A stretch of DNA of 64,000 bases. It comes from Burkholderia aenigmatica. GTDB lineage: Bacteria > Pseudomonadota > Gammaproteobacteria > Burkholderiales > Burkholderiaceae. The notes beneath the pieces were generated by a model that was given only the letters and a program-made list of their open reading frames with translations, did not search any database and was not told the origin of the DNA. The DNA lies in assembly GCF_902499175.1 (NCBI RefSeq), contig NZ_CABVQC010000027.1, positions 1 through 64,000 of the forward strand. Direction: 5' to 3'. Each line of letters starts with the position of its first letter. The first letter of the stretch is position 1. The position numbers and the translations under genes are program-made. This document shows, one piece after another, positions 37,654-46,079 of this stretch.

Positions 37654-39102
37654 ATGACCGACAGACGGATGCTGATCGCCGGCGAGTGGTGCGCCGCGTA
37701 CGACGGGCGCACCTTTGACCGATTCAATCCCGCGACGGGCGCGCTGGCGTCGCGCGCGCCGGCGGCCGGCCAGGCCGACGCCGACGCGGCGATCGACGCC
37801 GCGCACCGCGCGTTTCCCGCATGGTCGGCACTTGCGCCGACCGAGCGGCGCCGGCTGCTGCTGAAGGCGGCCGATCTGATGGACGCCCGCATCGACGCGT
37901 TCATCGCGACCGGCGTGGCCGAAACCGGCGCGACGCCGGGCTGGATCGGCTTCAACGTGACGCTTGCGGCGAACATGCTGCGCGAAGCCGCGTCGATGAC
38001 GACCCAGATCGCCGGCGACGTGATCCCGTCCGACGTGCCCGGCAACCTCGCACTCGCGATGCGCGTGCCGTGCGGCGTCGTGCTCGGCATCGCGCCGTGG
38101 AACGCGCCGGTGATCCTCGGCACGCGGGCGCTCGCGATGCCGCTCGCGTGCGGCAACACGGTCGTGTTGAAGGCGTCCGAGGCGTGCCCCGGCGTGCATG
38201 CGCTGATCGGCGCGGTGCTGGACGAAGCGGGGCTCGGCGCGGGTGTGGTCAACGTGATCACGCACGCGGCGGCCGACGCCCCCGAACTCGTCGAGCGGCT
38301 GATCGCGCATCCGCATGTGAAGCGCATCAACTTCACCGGGTCGACGCATGTCGGGCGCATCATCGCGCGACACGCGGCCGCCCACCTGAAACCGGTGCTG
38401 CTCGAACTCGGCGGCAAGGCGCCCGTGCTCGTGCTGGACGATGCCGATCTCGACGCGGCCGTCGACGCGATCGCGTTCGGCGCGTTCTTCAACCAGGGGC
38501 AGATCTGCATGTCGACCGAGCGCGTGATCGCCGCGCGGCCGATTGCCGATGCGCTCGTCGAACTTCTCGCCGCGAAGGCGCGCACGCTGGTCGCGGGCGA
38601 TCCGCTGGCCGGCCATCCGCTCGGCACGATGGTCGACGCGGCGGCTGCCGCGCGTGCGGCGTCGCTCGTCGAGGATGCGCGTGCGCACGGCGCGCAGCTG
38701 CCGCTCGGCTGCCGCGTCGAAGGCGCGACGATGCAGCCGGCGATCGTCGATGGCGTGACGCGCGACATGCGCCTGTATCGCGAGGAGTCGTTCGCGCCGG
38801 TCGTTGCGATCCTGCGCGCGGACAGCGACGACGAAGCGGTCGCGCTCGCGAACGACAGCGAGTTCGGGCTGTCGGCGAGCGTGTTCAGCCGCGATGTCGC
38901 GCGCGCGATGGCAGTCGCACGACGGATCGAATCGGGGATCTGCCACATCAACGGCCCGACCGTGCACGACGAGGCGCAGATGCCGTTCGGCGGCACGAAG
39001 GCGAGCGGTTATGGCCGCTTCGGCAGCCGTGCGTCGATCTCTGAATTCACCGAGCTGCGCTGGATTACCGTGCAGACCACGCCGCGTCACTACCCGATAT
39101 GA
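37654..39102 (+). CDS. vdh: Vanillin dehydrogenase (aldehyde dehydrogenase family)
   Basis: Oxidises vanillin (and 4-hydroxybenzaldehyde) to the acid. 482 residues. ALDH landmarks: GIAPWNAPVILGTRALAMPL, NFTGSTHVGR for cofactor, catalytic Glu in LELGGKAPVLVLDDADL and catalytic Cys in FNQGQICMSTERV. EESFAPVV and FGLSASVFSRD are typical of salicylaldehyde/vanillin dehydrogenases. The ATG at 37654 follows AGGAGACAAC; an ATG at 37639 is in frame. The stop overlaps the next start as ATGA. Confidence 0.9.
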   Translation: MTDRRMLIAGEWCAAYDGRTFDRFNPATGALASRAPAAGQADADAAIDAAHRAFPAWSALAPTERRRLLLKAADLMDARIDAFIATGVAETGATPGWIGFNVTLAANMLREAASMTTQIAGDVIPSDVPGNLALAMRVPCGVVLGIAPWNAPVILGTRALAMPLACGNTVVLKASEACPGVHALIGAVLDEAGLGAGVVNVITHAAADAPELVERLIAHPHVKRINFTGSTHVGRIIARHAAAHLKPVLLELGGKAPVLVLDDADLDAAVDAIAFGAFFNQGQICMSTERVIAARPIADALVELLAAKARTLVAGDPLAGHPLGTMVDAAAAARAASLVEDARAHGAQLPLGCRVEGATMQPAIVDGVTRDMRLYREESFAPVVAILRADSDDEAVALANDSEFGLSASVFSRDVARAMAVARRIESGICHINGPTVHDEAQMPFGGTKASGYGRFGSRASISEFTELRWITVQTTPRHYPI

Positions 39103-41000
39103 GCGAGCCGACGATGAATGATGCAACGCTCGCCAGCGAGCCGGTGCACGACACGGGCGGCGTGCGTTATCGCGCGGCGGCCGTCGCCGTAGGCGCGGCC
39201 GAGATTCGACGCGCGGAAAACGGCGCGTGGTACCTGCGCTCGCGCGAACTGCTCGGCGACTACCCGACGCGCCTGACCGACTGCCTCGTGAACGGTGCGC
39301 AAGCGCATCCCGATCGCGTGCTGGCCGCGAAGCGTGGCGCCGATGGCCGCTGGATCGAGATCACTTACGCGCAGATGCTCGAACGCGCCCGCGCGCTCGG
39401 CCAGGGCCTCGTCGATCTCGGGCTGTCGGTCGAGCGTCCGCTCGCGGTGCTGTCCGGCAACGATCTCGAGCATCTGCAACTGATGTTCGCGGCGATGCTG
39501 GCCGGCGTGCCGTATTCGCCGATCTCGCCTGCGTATTCGCTGGTGTCGACCGACTACGGCAAGCTGCGTCACACGCTCGGCGTGCTGCGGCCGGGTGCCG
39601 TATTCGTCGCCGAGCGCGCGCCGTTTGCGCGTGCGCTCGACGCCGTGTTGCCGGCCGATACGACCCTGATCGTCGCGCGCGATGCCGATGCGCAGGGCCG
39701 GGTGGTGCCGCTCTCGCACTTGCTCGCCGCCGTCCCGCGCACGATCGACGCGATCCATGCGGCGGTCGGCCCCGACCATCTTGCGAAGATCCTGTTCACG
39801 TCCGGCTCGACGAAGCAGCCGAAGGCCGTGCCGACCACGCACCGGATGCTGTGCAGCAACCAGCAGATGCTGCGCCAGACGATGCCCGAACTGACGCGCG
39901 AACCGCCGGTGCTGGTCGACTGGCTGCCGTGGAATCACACGTTCGGCGGCAGTCACAACCTCGGCATCGCGCTGTACAACGGCGGCACGCTTTATATCGA
40001 CGACGGCCGTCCGGTGCCGGGCCGCTTCGACGAAACCGTGCGCAACCTGCGCGAGATCGCGCCGACGATCTACTTCAACGTGCCGAAAGGCTGGGAAGAA
40101 CTGACGGCCGCGCTCGAACGCGATGCCGTGCTGCGCGACACGTTTTTCTCGCGCGTGAAGCTGTATTTCTTCGGCGGCGCGGGCCTGTCGCAGGCCGCGT
40201 GGGACCGGCTCGACCGCGTGACCCATGCGCATTGCGGCGAGCGCATCCGGATCATGGCCGGCCTCGGGATGACGGAGGCGTCGCCGTCGTGCCTGTTCAC
40301 GACGGGGCCGCTGATGTGCGCCGGCTATATCGGGTTGCCCGCACCCGGCTGCGACGCGAAGCTCGTGCCGAGCGGCGGCAAGCTCGAACTGCGTTTCAAG
40401 GGGCCGAACGTGATGCGCGGCTACTGGCACGCGGACGTCGATCCGCGCGACGTGTTCGACGACGAAGGGTATTACCGCAGCGGCGACGCGGGCGTCTTTG
40501 CCGATCCGGAGCGGCCGGAGCTCGGGCTGCTGTTCGACGGGCGGCTGACCGAGGATTTCAAGCTGAGCAGCGGCACCTTCGTCAGCGTCGGGCCGCTGCG
40601 CGCGAACGCGGTGTCGAGCGGCGCGCCGTACGTGCAGGACGTGGTCGTCACCGGGATCAATCGAGACGACATCGGGCTGCTGGTGTTTCCGCGCGTCGAC
40701 GCGTGCCGTGCGTTGGCGGCGCTTGCCGCCGAGGCCTCGGTGGCCGACGTGCTGCGTGCGCCGGCCGTGCGCGCCGTGTTCGAGACCTGGCTCGCCGCGC
40801 TGAACCGGCATGCGAGCGGCGGCTCGACGTTCGTCGCGCGTATCCGGTTGATGGACACGCCGCCGTCGCTCGATCTCGGCGAAGCGACCGACAAGGGTTC
40901 GCTGAACCAGGCGGCCGTGCAGCAGCATCGCGCGGCGACGATCGACGCGCTGTATGACCCGGCGCGCCGCGATCCCGATGTGATTCACGCATCGGCTTAG
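39099..41000 (+). CDS. fcs: Feruloyl-CoA synthetase
   Basis: Activates ferulate and related hydroxycinnamates to CoA thioesters using ATP. 633 residues, as for the ferulate-CoA ligase branch of the ANL superfamily. The nucleotide-binding P-loop is ILFTSGSTKQPKAVPTTHRM (20 residues), followed by VDWLPWNHTFGGSHN, IMAGLGMTEASPS and the DAGVFAD / FDGRLTEDFKLSSG hinge region. It overlaps vdh by four bases (ATGA), so is translationally coupled. A strong terminator follows, separating it from the transporter. Confidence 0.92.
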   Translation: MSEPTMNDATLASEPVHDTGGVRYRAAAVAVGAAEIRRAENGAWYLRSRELLGDYPTRLTDCLVNGAQAHPDRVLAAKRGADGRWIEITYAQMLERARALGQGLVDLGLSVERPLAVLSGNDLEHLQLMFAAMLAGVPYSPISPAYSLVSTDYGKLRHTLGVLRPGAVFVAERAPFARALDAVLPADTTLIVARDADAQGRVVPLSHLLAAVPRTIDAIHAAVGPDHLAKILFTSGSTKQPKAVPTTHRMLCSNQQMLRQTMPELTREPPVLVDWLPWNHTFGGSHNLGIALYNGGTLYIDDGRPVPGRFDETVRNLREIAPTIYFNVPKGWEELTAALERDAVLRDTFFSRVKLYFFGGAGLSQAAWDRLDRVTHAHCGERIRIMAGLGMTEASPSCLFTTGPLMCAGYIGLPAPGCDAKLVPSGGKLELRFKGPNVMRGYWHADVDPRDVFDDEGYYRSGDAGVFADPERPELGLLFDGRLTEDFKLSSGTFVSVGPLRANAVSSGAPYVQDVVVTGINRDDIGLLVFPRVDACRALAALAAEASVADVLRAPAVRAVFETWLAALNRHASGGSTFVARIRLMDTPPSLDLGEATDKGSLNQAAVQQHRAATIDALYDPARRDPDVIHASA

Positions 41001-41025
41001 CGATATGCATCGGTACACGTGACGA

Positions 41026-41056
41026 CCTGCCGGCCACGAGACCGGCAGGCTTTTTT
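41026..41056 (+). terminator. Rho-independent terminator after fcs
   Basis: Stem CCTGCCGG / CCGGCAGG (41026-41033, 41042-41049) with an eight-base loop and six T (41051-41056). Confidence 0.88.
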
Positions 41057-41067
41057 ACGGCCAGTGA

Positions 41068-41082
41068 ATCAGGCTGCCTGAT
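41068..41082. promoter_or_regulatory. Second MarR-type operator, upstream of the aromatic-acid MFS gene
   Basis: ATCAGG-CTG-CCTGAT, the same core as the operator at 36698, lying 120 bases before the transporter gene and just after the fcs terminator. It points to a second transcription unit of the same regulon. Confidence 0.75.
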
Positions 41083-41202
41083 AAAAGGGCGGCCGTTCGA
41101 CCGACCCATTGCGCGCCTGCCCGCCCCTGGCCGGCGGCGGCGCGCGCTGCGAGCGGCCCTGCGAGGCACGCCGACGACGACACGACAAGGATTGGAGACA
41201 CG

Positions 41203-42408
41203 ATGAACACCTACGTTGCCGAAAGACCGGCGGTCGCGACGACACTCGCGCTGTGCTTCGCGATCGCGTTGCTCGAAGGGCTCGACCTGCAGTCGGTCGG
41301 CGTGGCCGCGCCGCGCATGGCGCGCGAATTCGGGCTGACCGTGTCGCAAATGGGGATTGCGTTCAGCGCGGGCACCTTCGGGCTGCTGCCGGGCGCAATG
41401 CTCGGCGGGCGGCTGGCCGACCGGATCGGGCGCAAGCGCGTGCTGATTGCGTCGGTCGCGCTGTTCGGGCTGCTGTCGATCGCCACCGCGCAGGCGTCGA
41501 GCTTCGCGATGCTCGTCGTCGTGCGCGTGCTGACCGGCATCGGCCTCGGCGGCGCGATGCCGAACCTGATCGCGTTGTCGTCGGAAGCGGTCGAGCCGCG
41601 CTCGCGCAGCAGCGCGGTGGCGACGATGTATTGCGGCATCCCGTTCGGCGGCGTGATCGCGTCGCTGATCGGCGTGCTGCTCGCCGGCGATACCGAGTGG
41701 CGCCACATCTTCTACGTCGGCGGCGCGGGGCCGCTGCTGCTCGTGCCGCTGCTGGCGATGCTGCTGCCGGAATCGCGCGCGTATCTCGACATCGCCGGCA
41801 CGTCGGCCGCGCGTACGAGCGTCGCCCGCACGCTGTTCGGCGACGGCCGCACGATATCAACGCTCGCACTGTGGATCAGCTATTTCTGCACGCTGATCGT
41901 CCTGTACTTCCTGCTGAACTGGCTGCCGTCGCTGATGGCCGCGCGCGGGCTCGATCGCGAGCATGTCGGTCTCGTGCAGATCGCATTCAACGTCGGCGGC
42001 GGGCTCGGCGCGCTCGGTATCGGCGCGGCACTCGACCGGATGCGCGCGTCGCGCGTGGTCGGAGGCATGTACGTCGGGATCGTGCTGTCGCTGGCCGCGC
42101 TGGCGGCCGCGCCCGGTTTCGCATCGCTCGCGGCGGCCGCGTTCGCGGCCGGGATGTTCGTGGTCGGCGGGCAGTCGGTGCTGTATGCGCTCGCGGCGAT
42201 CTACTATCCGACCGCGATGCGCGGCACGGGCGTCGGCACGGCGGTGGCCGTCGGCCGGCTCGGCTCCGTCGTCGGGCCGCTCGCGGCCGCGACGCTGCTG
42301 GCCGCGGGCCGCAGCGCGCCGGTCGTGATCGGCGCGAGCATCCCCGTCACGCTCGTCGCGGCCGTCGCCGCGCTGCTGCTGATCCGCCGCCCGCGGGCCG
42401 GCGACTGA
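41203..42408 (+). CDS. Aromatic-acid:proton symporter (AAHS-family MFS)
   Basis: Twelve-helix MFS carrier of 401 residues. LLEGLDLQSVGVAAPRMAREFGL is the AAHS motif in helix 1, LADRIGRKRVLI is motif A, and GIGLGGAMPNLIALSSEAV is the AAHS-type helix 4 signature. Relatives carry hydroxyphenylpropionate, 4-hydroxybenzoate and vanillate. The position behind a MarR-type operator shared with the ferulate operon makes hydroxycinnamate uptake the most likely role. A porin gene follows 70 bases downstream. Confidence 0.88.
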   Translation: MNTYVAERPAVATTLALCFAIALLEGLDLQSVGVAAPRMAREFGLTVSQMGIAFSAGTFGLLPGAMLGGRLADRIGRKRVLIASVALFGLLSIATAQASSFAMLVVVRVLTGIGLGGAMPNLIALSSEAVEPRSRSSAVATMYCGIPFGGVIASLIGVLLAGDTEWRHIFYVGGAGPLLLVPLLAMLLPESRAYLDIAGTSAARTSVARTLFGDGRTISTLALWISYFCTLIVLYFLLNWLPSLMAARGLDREHVGLVQIAFNVGGGLGALGIGAALDRMRASRVVGGMYVGIVLSLAALAAAPGFASLAAAAFAAGMFVVGGQSVLYALAAIYYPTAMRGTGVGTAVAVGRLGSVVGPLAAATLLAAGRSAPVVIGASIPVTLVAAVAALLLIRRPRAGD

Positions 42409-42478
42409 CATCGTTTTCCGTTTTTTCAATGCGTGCCGTCAGAGCGCGCGATTACTCAAGGTCTGGAGACACAACGAC

Positions 42479-43627
42479 ATGAACAAGAGCACCAGGAACG
42501 GCCTGCTGGCCGCCGGCGCATGCTGCGCGCTGGCCGCGCCGGCGGCACACGCGCAGTCGAGCGTGACGCTGTACGGCATCATCGATACGGGCGTCGAATT
42601 CGTGTCGCACGCGAACGCGGCGGGCGACCACGTGGTGCGCATGCCGGCCGTGACGGGCGAGTTGCCGTCGCGCTGGGGGCTGCGCGGCGCGGAGGATCTC
42701 GGCGGCGGCTATCAGGCGGTATTCACGCTGGAAAGCGGCTTCAACGTGCGCGGCGGCGATCTCGGCCAGGGCGGGCGGCTGTTCGGGCGGCAGGCGTTCG
42801 TCGGGCTGAAGGGCGGCTTTGGCACGCTCGCGTTCGGCCGCCAGTACACGATGACCTACCTCGCGCTGCAGGGCGCGGACATCATCGGCCCCGACATCTA
42901 CGGGCTTGGTTCGCTCGACGCGTACGTGCCGAACGGGCGCGCCGACAACGCAGTGACCTACATAGGCACGTACCGCGGCGTGACGCTCGGCGCTGCGTAT
43001 TCGTTCGGCCGCGACGGCGCGGGCACCGGCAACTCGCCGGGGCAGGGCACGTGCGCGGGGCAAGTGCCGGGCGACGCCGTCCAGTGTCGCAACTGGTCGG
43101 TGATGCTCAAGTACGACAGCGCGTATTTCGGTGCGGCGGCCTCGTACGAGGAACAGCGCGGCGGCACCGGCGCGGCCGCGAACTTTTTCGACGGCATCGC
43201 GCCGGTCGCTTTCACCCGCAGCGGCGGCAAGGACGCGCGCACGCACGTGAGCGCATACGCGCAGGCGGCGGGCGCGCGGATCGGCGCGGGCTGGATCGGG
43301 CGGCGCGTATCGACCGGTTCGCCGGCCGCGGCCGGTGCGCATTCCGACCTGTTCTTCGTCGGGGCGTCGTATGCGGTCAAGCCGGATTTCGTCGTCGACG
43401 GCGAAGGCTACCGGATCGTCAACAGCGCACACGACACACGCGCGACGATGGCGACATTGCGCGCGACTTATCTGCTGACGAAGCGCACGGCGGTCTACGC
43501 GCAGTCGTCGTATCTGTGGAACAGCACGCATGCGCGCTACGCGGTCAGCGGCGGCGGGGCCGGCACGACACCCGGCGAAGGGATGGGGCAGCTCGGCGCG
43601 ATGGTCGGCATCCGGCACATGTTCTGA
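42479..43627 (+). CDS. Gram-negative (Burkholderia-type) porin
   Basis: Outer-membrane trimeric porin, 382 residues. A signal peptide (NGLLAAGACCALAAPAAHAQ) precedes the standard mature start SSVTLYGIIDTGVEF; SRWGLRGAEDLGGGYQAVFTLE and RQAFVGLKGGFGTLAFGRQY are invariant in this family. The C-terminal Phe in GIRHMF is the outer-membrane assembly signal. GGAGACACAACGAC precedes the ATG. Between the aromatic-acid carrier and the tannase gene, it probably admits phenolic acids or their esters. Confidence 0.92.
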   Translation: MNKSTRNGLLAAGACCALAAPAAHAQSSVTLYGIIDTGVEFVSHANAAGDHVVRMPAVTGELPSRWGLRGAEDLGGGYQAVFTLESGFNVRGGDLGQGGRLFGRQAFVGLKGGFGTLAFGRQYTMTYLALQGADIIGPDIYGLGSLDAYVPNGRADNAVTYIGTYRGVTLGAAYSFGRDGAGTGNSPGQGTCAGQVPGDAVQCRNWSVMLKYDSAYFGAAASYEEQRGGTGAAANFFDGIAPVAFTRSGGKDARTHVSAYAQAAGARIGAGWIGRRVSTGSPAAAGAHSDLFFVGASYAVKPDFVVDGEGYRIVNSAHDTRATMATLRATYLLTKRTAVYAQSSYLWNSTHARYAVSGGGAGTTPGEGMGQLGAMVGIRHMF

Positions 43628-43655
43628 TCCGGCAGCCTGACGAACGGGAGCTATC

Positions 43656-45377
43656 TTGAACAGACACTCTGCATTCCTCTGTATTGCGCCCATCACCGCT
43701 GCGATGCTCGCTGGTTGCGGCGGCGACGATTCGGTGAATGCCGCCCCGACGCACCTGAGCGCCGCGACACCGGCCGCGATGGCGCAGACCTGCGACGTGC
43801 TCGCCGCGAAGCTCGCGTATGCGAACACGTCGTTCACGTCGGTGACGACCGCGGCCGCCGGCGCGCTCACGGTGGCCGGCAAGCCGATCGCCGAGCACTG
43901 CGTGATCGATGGGAAGATGAACGAGCGCGTGAGCGCGGTCGACGGCAAGACCTATGCGATCGGCTTCGAAATGCGCTTGCCGAAGGCGTGGAACGGCCGC
44001 TTCTTCTACCAGGCGAACGGCGGGCTCGACGGCAACGTCGTGACTGCGACCGGCGAGATCGGCGGCGGCGGGCCGCTGACCGACGCGCTGAACCAGGGCT
44101 TCGCGGTGATCAGCTCGGATTCCGGGCACAGCGCCGCGCAGAATCCGCTGTTCGGCATCGATCCGCAGGCGCGCATCGACTACGCCTACGGCGCGGTCGA
44201 TGCGCTGACGCCGATGGCGAAGCAGGTGATCCGGCTCGCGTACGGCAAGGCGCCCGACCGCAGCTATTTCGACGGCTGCTCGAACGGCGGCCGTCACGCG
44301 ATGGTCACGGCGGTGCGCAACCCGGCCGACTACGACGGCATCATCGCGGGCGATCCGGGCTTTCATCTGCCGAAGGCGGCGATCGGCGAGATGTACGGTG
44401 CGCAGCAGTTCGCGAAGATCGCATCGGCGACCGGATCGAACGGGCTGCCCGATATCCGCAGCGGCTTCACCGATGCGGAGCGGCAGTTCGTCGGCGCGAA
44501 GATCCTCGAGAAATGCGATGCGCTCGACGGCGCGGCGGACGGGATGGTGCAGGACGTCGCCGCGTGCCAGGCGCACTTCAGCGTCGAGTCGGACATCCCG
44601 ACCTGCGCGAACGGCATGCGCACCGGTGCCTGCCTGACGACCGCGCAAAAGACTGCGCTCGAGAACGTGTTCACGGGCGCCCGCAACAGCGCGGGCACGG
44701 CGCTCTACGCGGGCTTTCCGTACGATCCGGGCATCGCCGGCAGCGGCTGGGCTGCGTGGAAGCAGTCGAATTCGATCACGCTCGACCCGGCCGCGATGGC
44801 GTTCACGTTCATGACGCCGCCGAAAACCGCCGCGACGCTCGCGAACCTGCCCGGTTTCGCGCTCGGCTTCGACATGGACAACGACGCGCCGGCGATCTTC
44901 GCGACCAACGGCGAGTACACGGAATCCGCGTGGTCGTTCATGACGCCGCCCGACGAGACCAACCTGTCCGCGCTGAAGGCGCGCGGGGCGAAGCTGCTCG
45001 TCTATCACGGCACCGGCGACCCGGTGTTCTCGTTCGACGACACGCGCGACTGGTACGCACGGGTCGCGCAGGCGAACGGCGGCGATGCGTCGGATTTCGC
45101 GCGCTTCTATCCGGTGCCGGGGATGAACCATTGCTCGGGCGGGCCGGCGGCCGACCAGTTCGACCTGTTGACGCCGCTCGTTGCGTGGGTCGAACAAGGG
45201 CAGGCGCCCGGCGCGGTGGTGGCCGCCGCGCGCGATGCGACGAACGCGGTGCCGAATGCGGATGTGCCCGCGTCGTGGGGCGCGGGACGCACGCGGCCGC
45301 TGTGCCCGTATCCGCAGGTGGCGCGCTACAACGGGTCGGGCGACGTGAATTCGGCGGCGAGCTTCAGCTGTCGCTGA
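43656..45377 (+). CDS. Tannase/feruloyl esterase-family lipoprotein
   Basis: Serine esterase that releases ferulate or gallate from esters. 573 residues starting at a TTG (43656) after GGGAG. The N-terminus ends in the lipobox LAGC with Cys21, so the mature enzyme is a lipid-anchored protein, probably at the outer membrane. The tannase family motif is present: Cys208-Ser209 in FDGCSNGGRHAM, Asp in YHGTGDPVFSFDDT, and His-Cys in PVPGMNHCSGGP, consistent with the CS-D-HC catalytic arrangement with a disulfide between the two Cys. It closes the hydroxycinnamate island and would supply free substrate for fcs. Confidence 0.88.
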   Translation: MNRHSAFLCIAPITAAMLAGCGGDDSVNAAPTHLSAATPAAMAQTCDVLAAKLAYANTSFTSVTTAAAGALTVAGKPIAEHCVIDGKMNERVSAVDGKTYAIGFEMRLPKAWNGRFFYQANGGLDGNVVTATGEIGGGGPLTDALNQGFAVISSDSGHSAAQNPLFGIDPQARIDYAYGAVDALTPMAKQVIRLAYGKAPDRSYFDGCSNGGRHAMVTAVRNPADYDGIIAGDPGFHLPKAAIGEMYGAQQFAKIASATGSNGLPDIRSGFTDAERQFVGAKILEKCDALDGAADGMVQDVAACQAHFSVESDIPTCANGMRTGACLTTAQKTALENVFTGARNSAGTALYAGFPYDPGIAGSGWAAWKQSNSITLDPAAMAFTFMTPPKTAATLANLPGFALGFDMDNDAPAIFATNGEYTESAWSFMTPPDETNLSALKARGAKLLVYHGTGDPVFSFDDTRDWYARVAQANGGDASDFARFYPVPGMNHCSGGPAADQFDLLTPLVAWVEQGQAPGAVVAAARDATNAVPNADVPASWGAGRTRPLCPYPQVARYNGSGDVNSAASFSCR

Positions 45378-45392
45378 CGTAGCCGTCGATGG

Positions 45393-45426
45393 GAGGCGAC
45401 CGGCGCATGCAAGCGCCGGTCGCCTC
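45393..45426. terminator. Perfect 14-bp hairpin between convergent genes
   Basis: GAGGCGACCGGCGC pairs with GCGCCGGTCGCCTC around a six-base loop, between the ends of the tannase and Lrp genes. No T-run on either side, so it may be a bidirectional transcript-end stabiliser rather than a classic terminator. Confidence 0.5.
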
Positions 45427-45444
45427 ATGTGTGCAACCGCTCAC

Positions 45445-45921
45445 TTACTCGCCCGGCTCGACCGGCACCTCGAGCCCGACCTTCACGCGGCTCATGCTCA
45501 CCAGCGTCTTGAACCGCTTCACGTTGTTGTTCGCGAAGAACAGCTCGCGTGTGAGCGCGTTGTACTGATCCATGTTGCGCACGGCGAGGATCAGCACGAA
45601 ATCCCATTCCCCGGTCACGTAGTAGCACTGCTGGATCTGCGGGCAGCGCTCGAAGGTCCGCTTCATCGCGTCGAGCTGGTCGATCTGCTCGCTTTCGACT
45701 TCGACGTTGACGACGATCGTCAGCGGATGATCGACCTTGTCCGGTGCGACGATGGCCGTGTAGCGCTCGATCACGCCGTCGTCCGCGAGACGCTTCAGGC
45801 GCCGGTTCACGGCGGCGGTCGACAGGTTGACGCGCGCGCCGAGTTCGCTTTGCGGCGTCTGCGCGTCGCGCTGGAGTTCCATCAGCAGCTTGCGATCGAA
45901 CGCATCGAGTGGGGTGGTCAT
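45445..45921 (-). CDS. Lrp/AsnC-family transcriptional regulator
   Basis: 158 residues: helix-turn-helix LDAFDRKLLMELQRDAQTPQ with LGARVNLSTAAVNRRLKRL, then the RAM ligand domain with YYVTGEWDFVLILAVRNMDQYN. This matches Lrp-type regulators that sense amino acids. It is divergent from a diaminopropionate ammonia-lyase, so it most likely activates that gene in response to diaminopropionate or a related amino acid. The 158-base gap contains AT-rich words (AAATTTTTGCG and CGCAATATTATTTTT) that could form the Lrp site. Confidence 0.9.
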   Translation of the reverse strand: MTTPLDAFDRKLLMELQRDAQTPQSELGARVNLSTAAVNRRLKRLADDGVIERYTAIVAPDKVDHPLTIVVNVEVESEQIDQLDAMKRTFERCPQIQQCYYVTGEWDFVLILAVRNMDQYNALTRELFFANNNVKRFKTLVSMSRVKVGLEVPVEPGE

Positions 45922-46079
45922 GATGGCGCGTGAAGCCTCGAAAGAATGAGAAATTTTTGCGTGACGGCTGCCGAATTGGCGATTTTATTGACCCGCGTGC
46001 GCAATATTATTTTTCGAACCGGCGGCGCGTGCAACCCGTGCGCGCCCGACCCGAACCGACTCACGGAGTGCTGCCCGCC

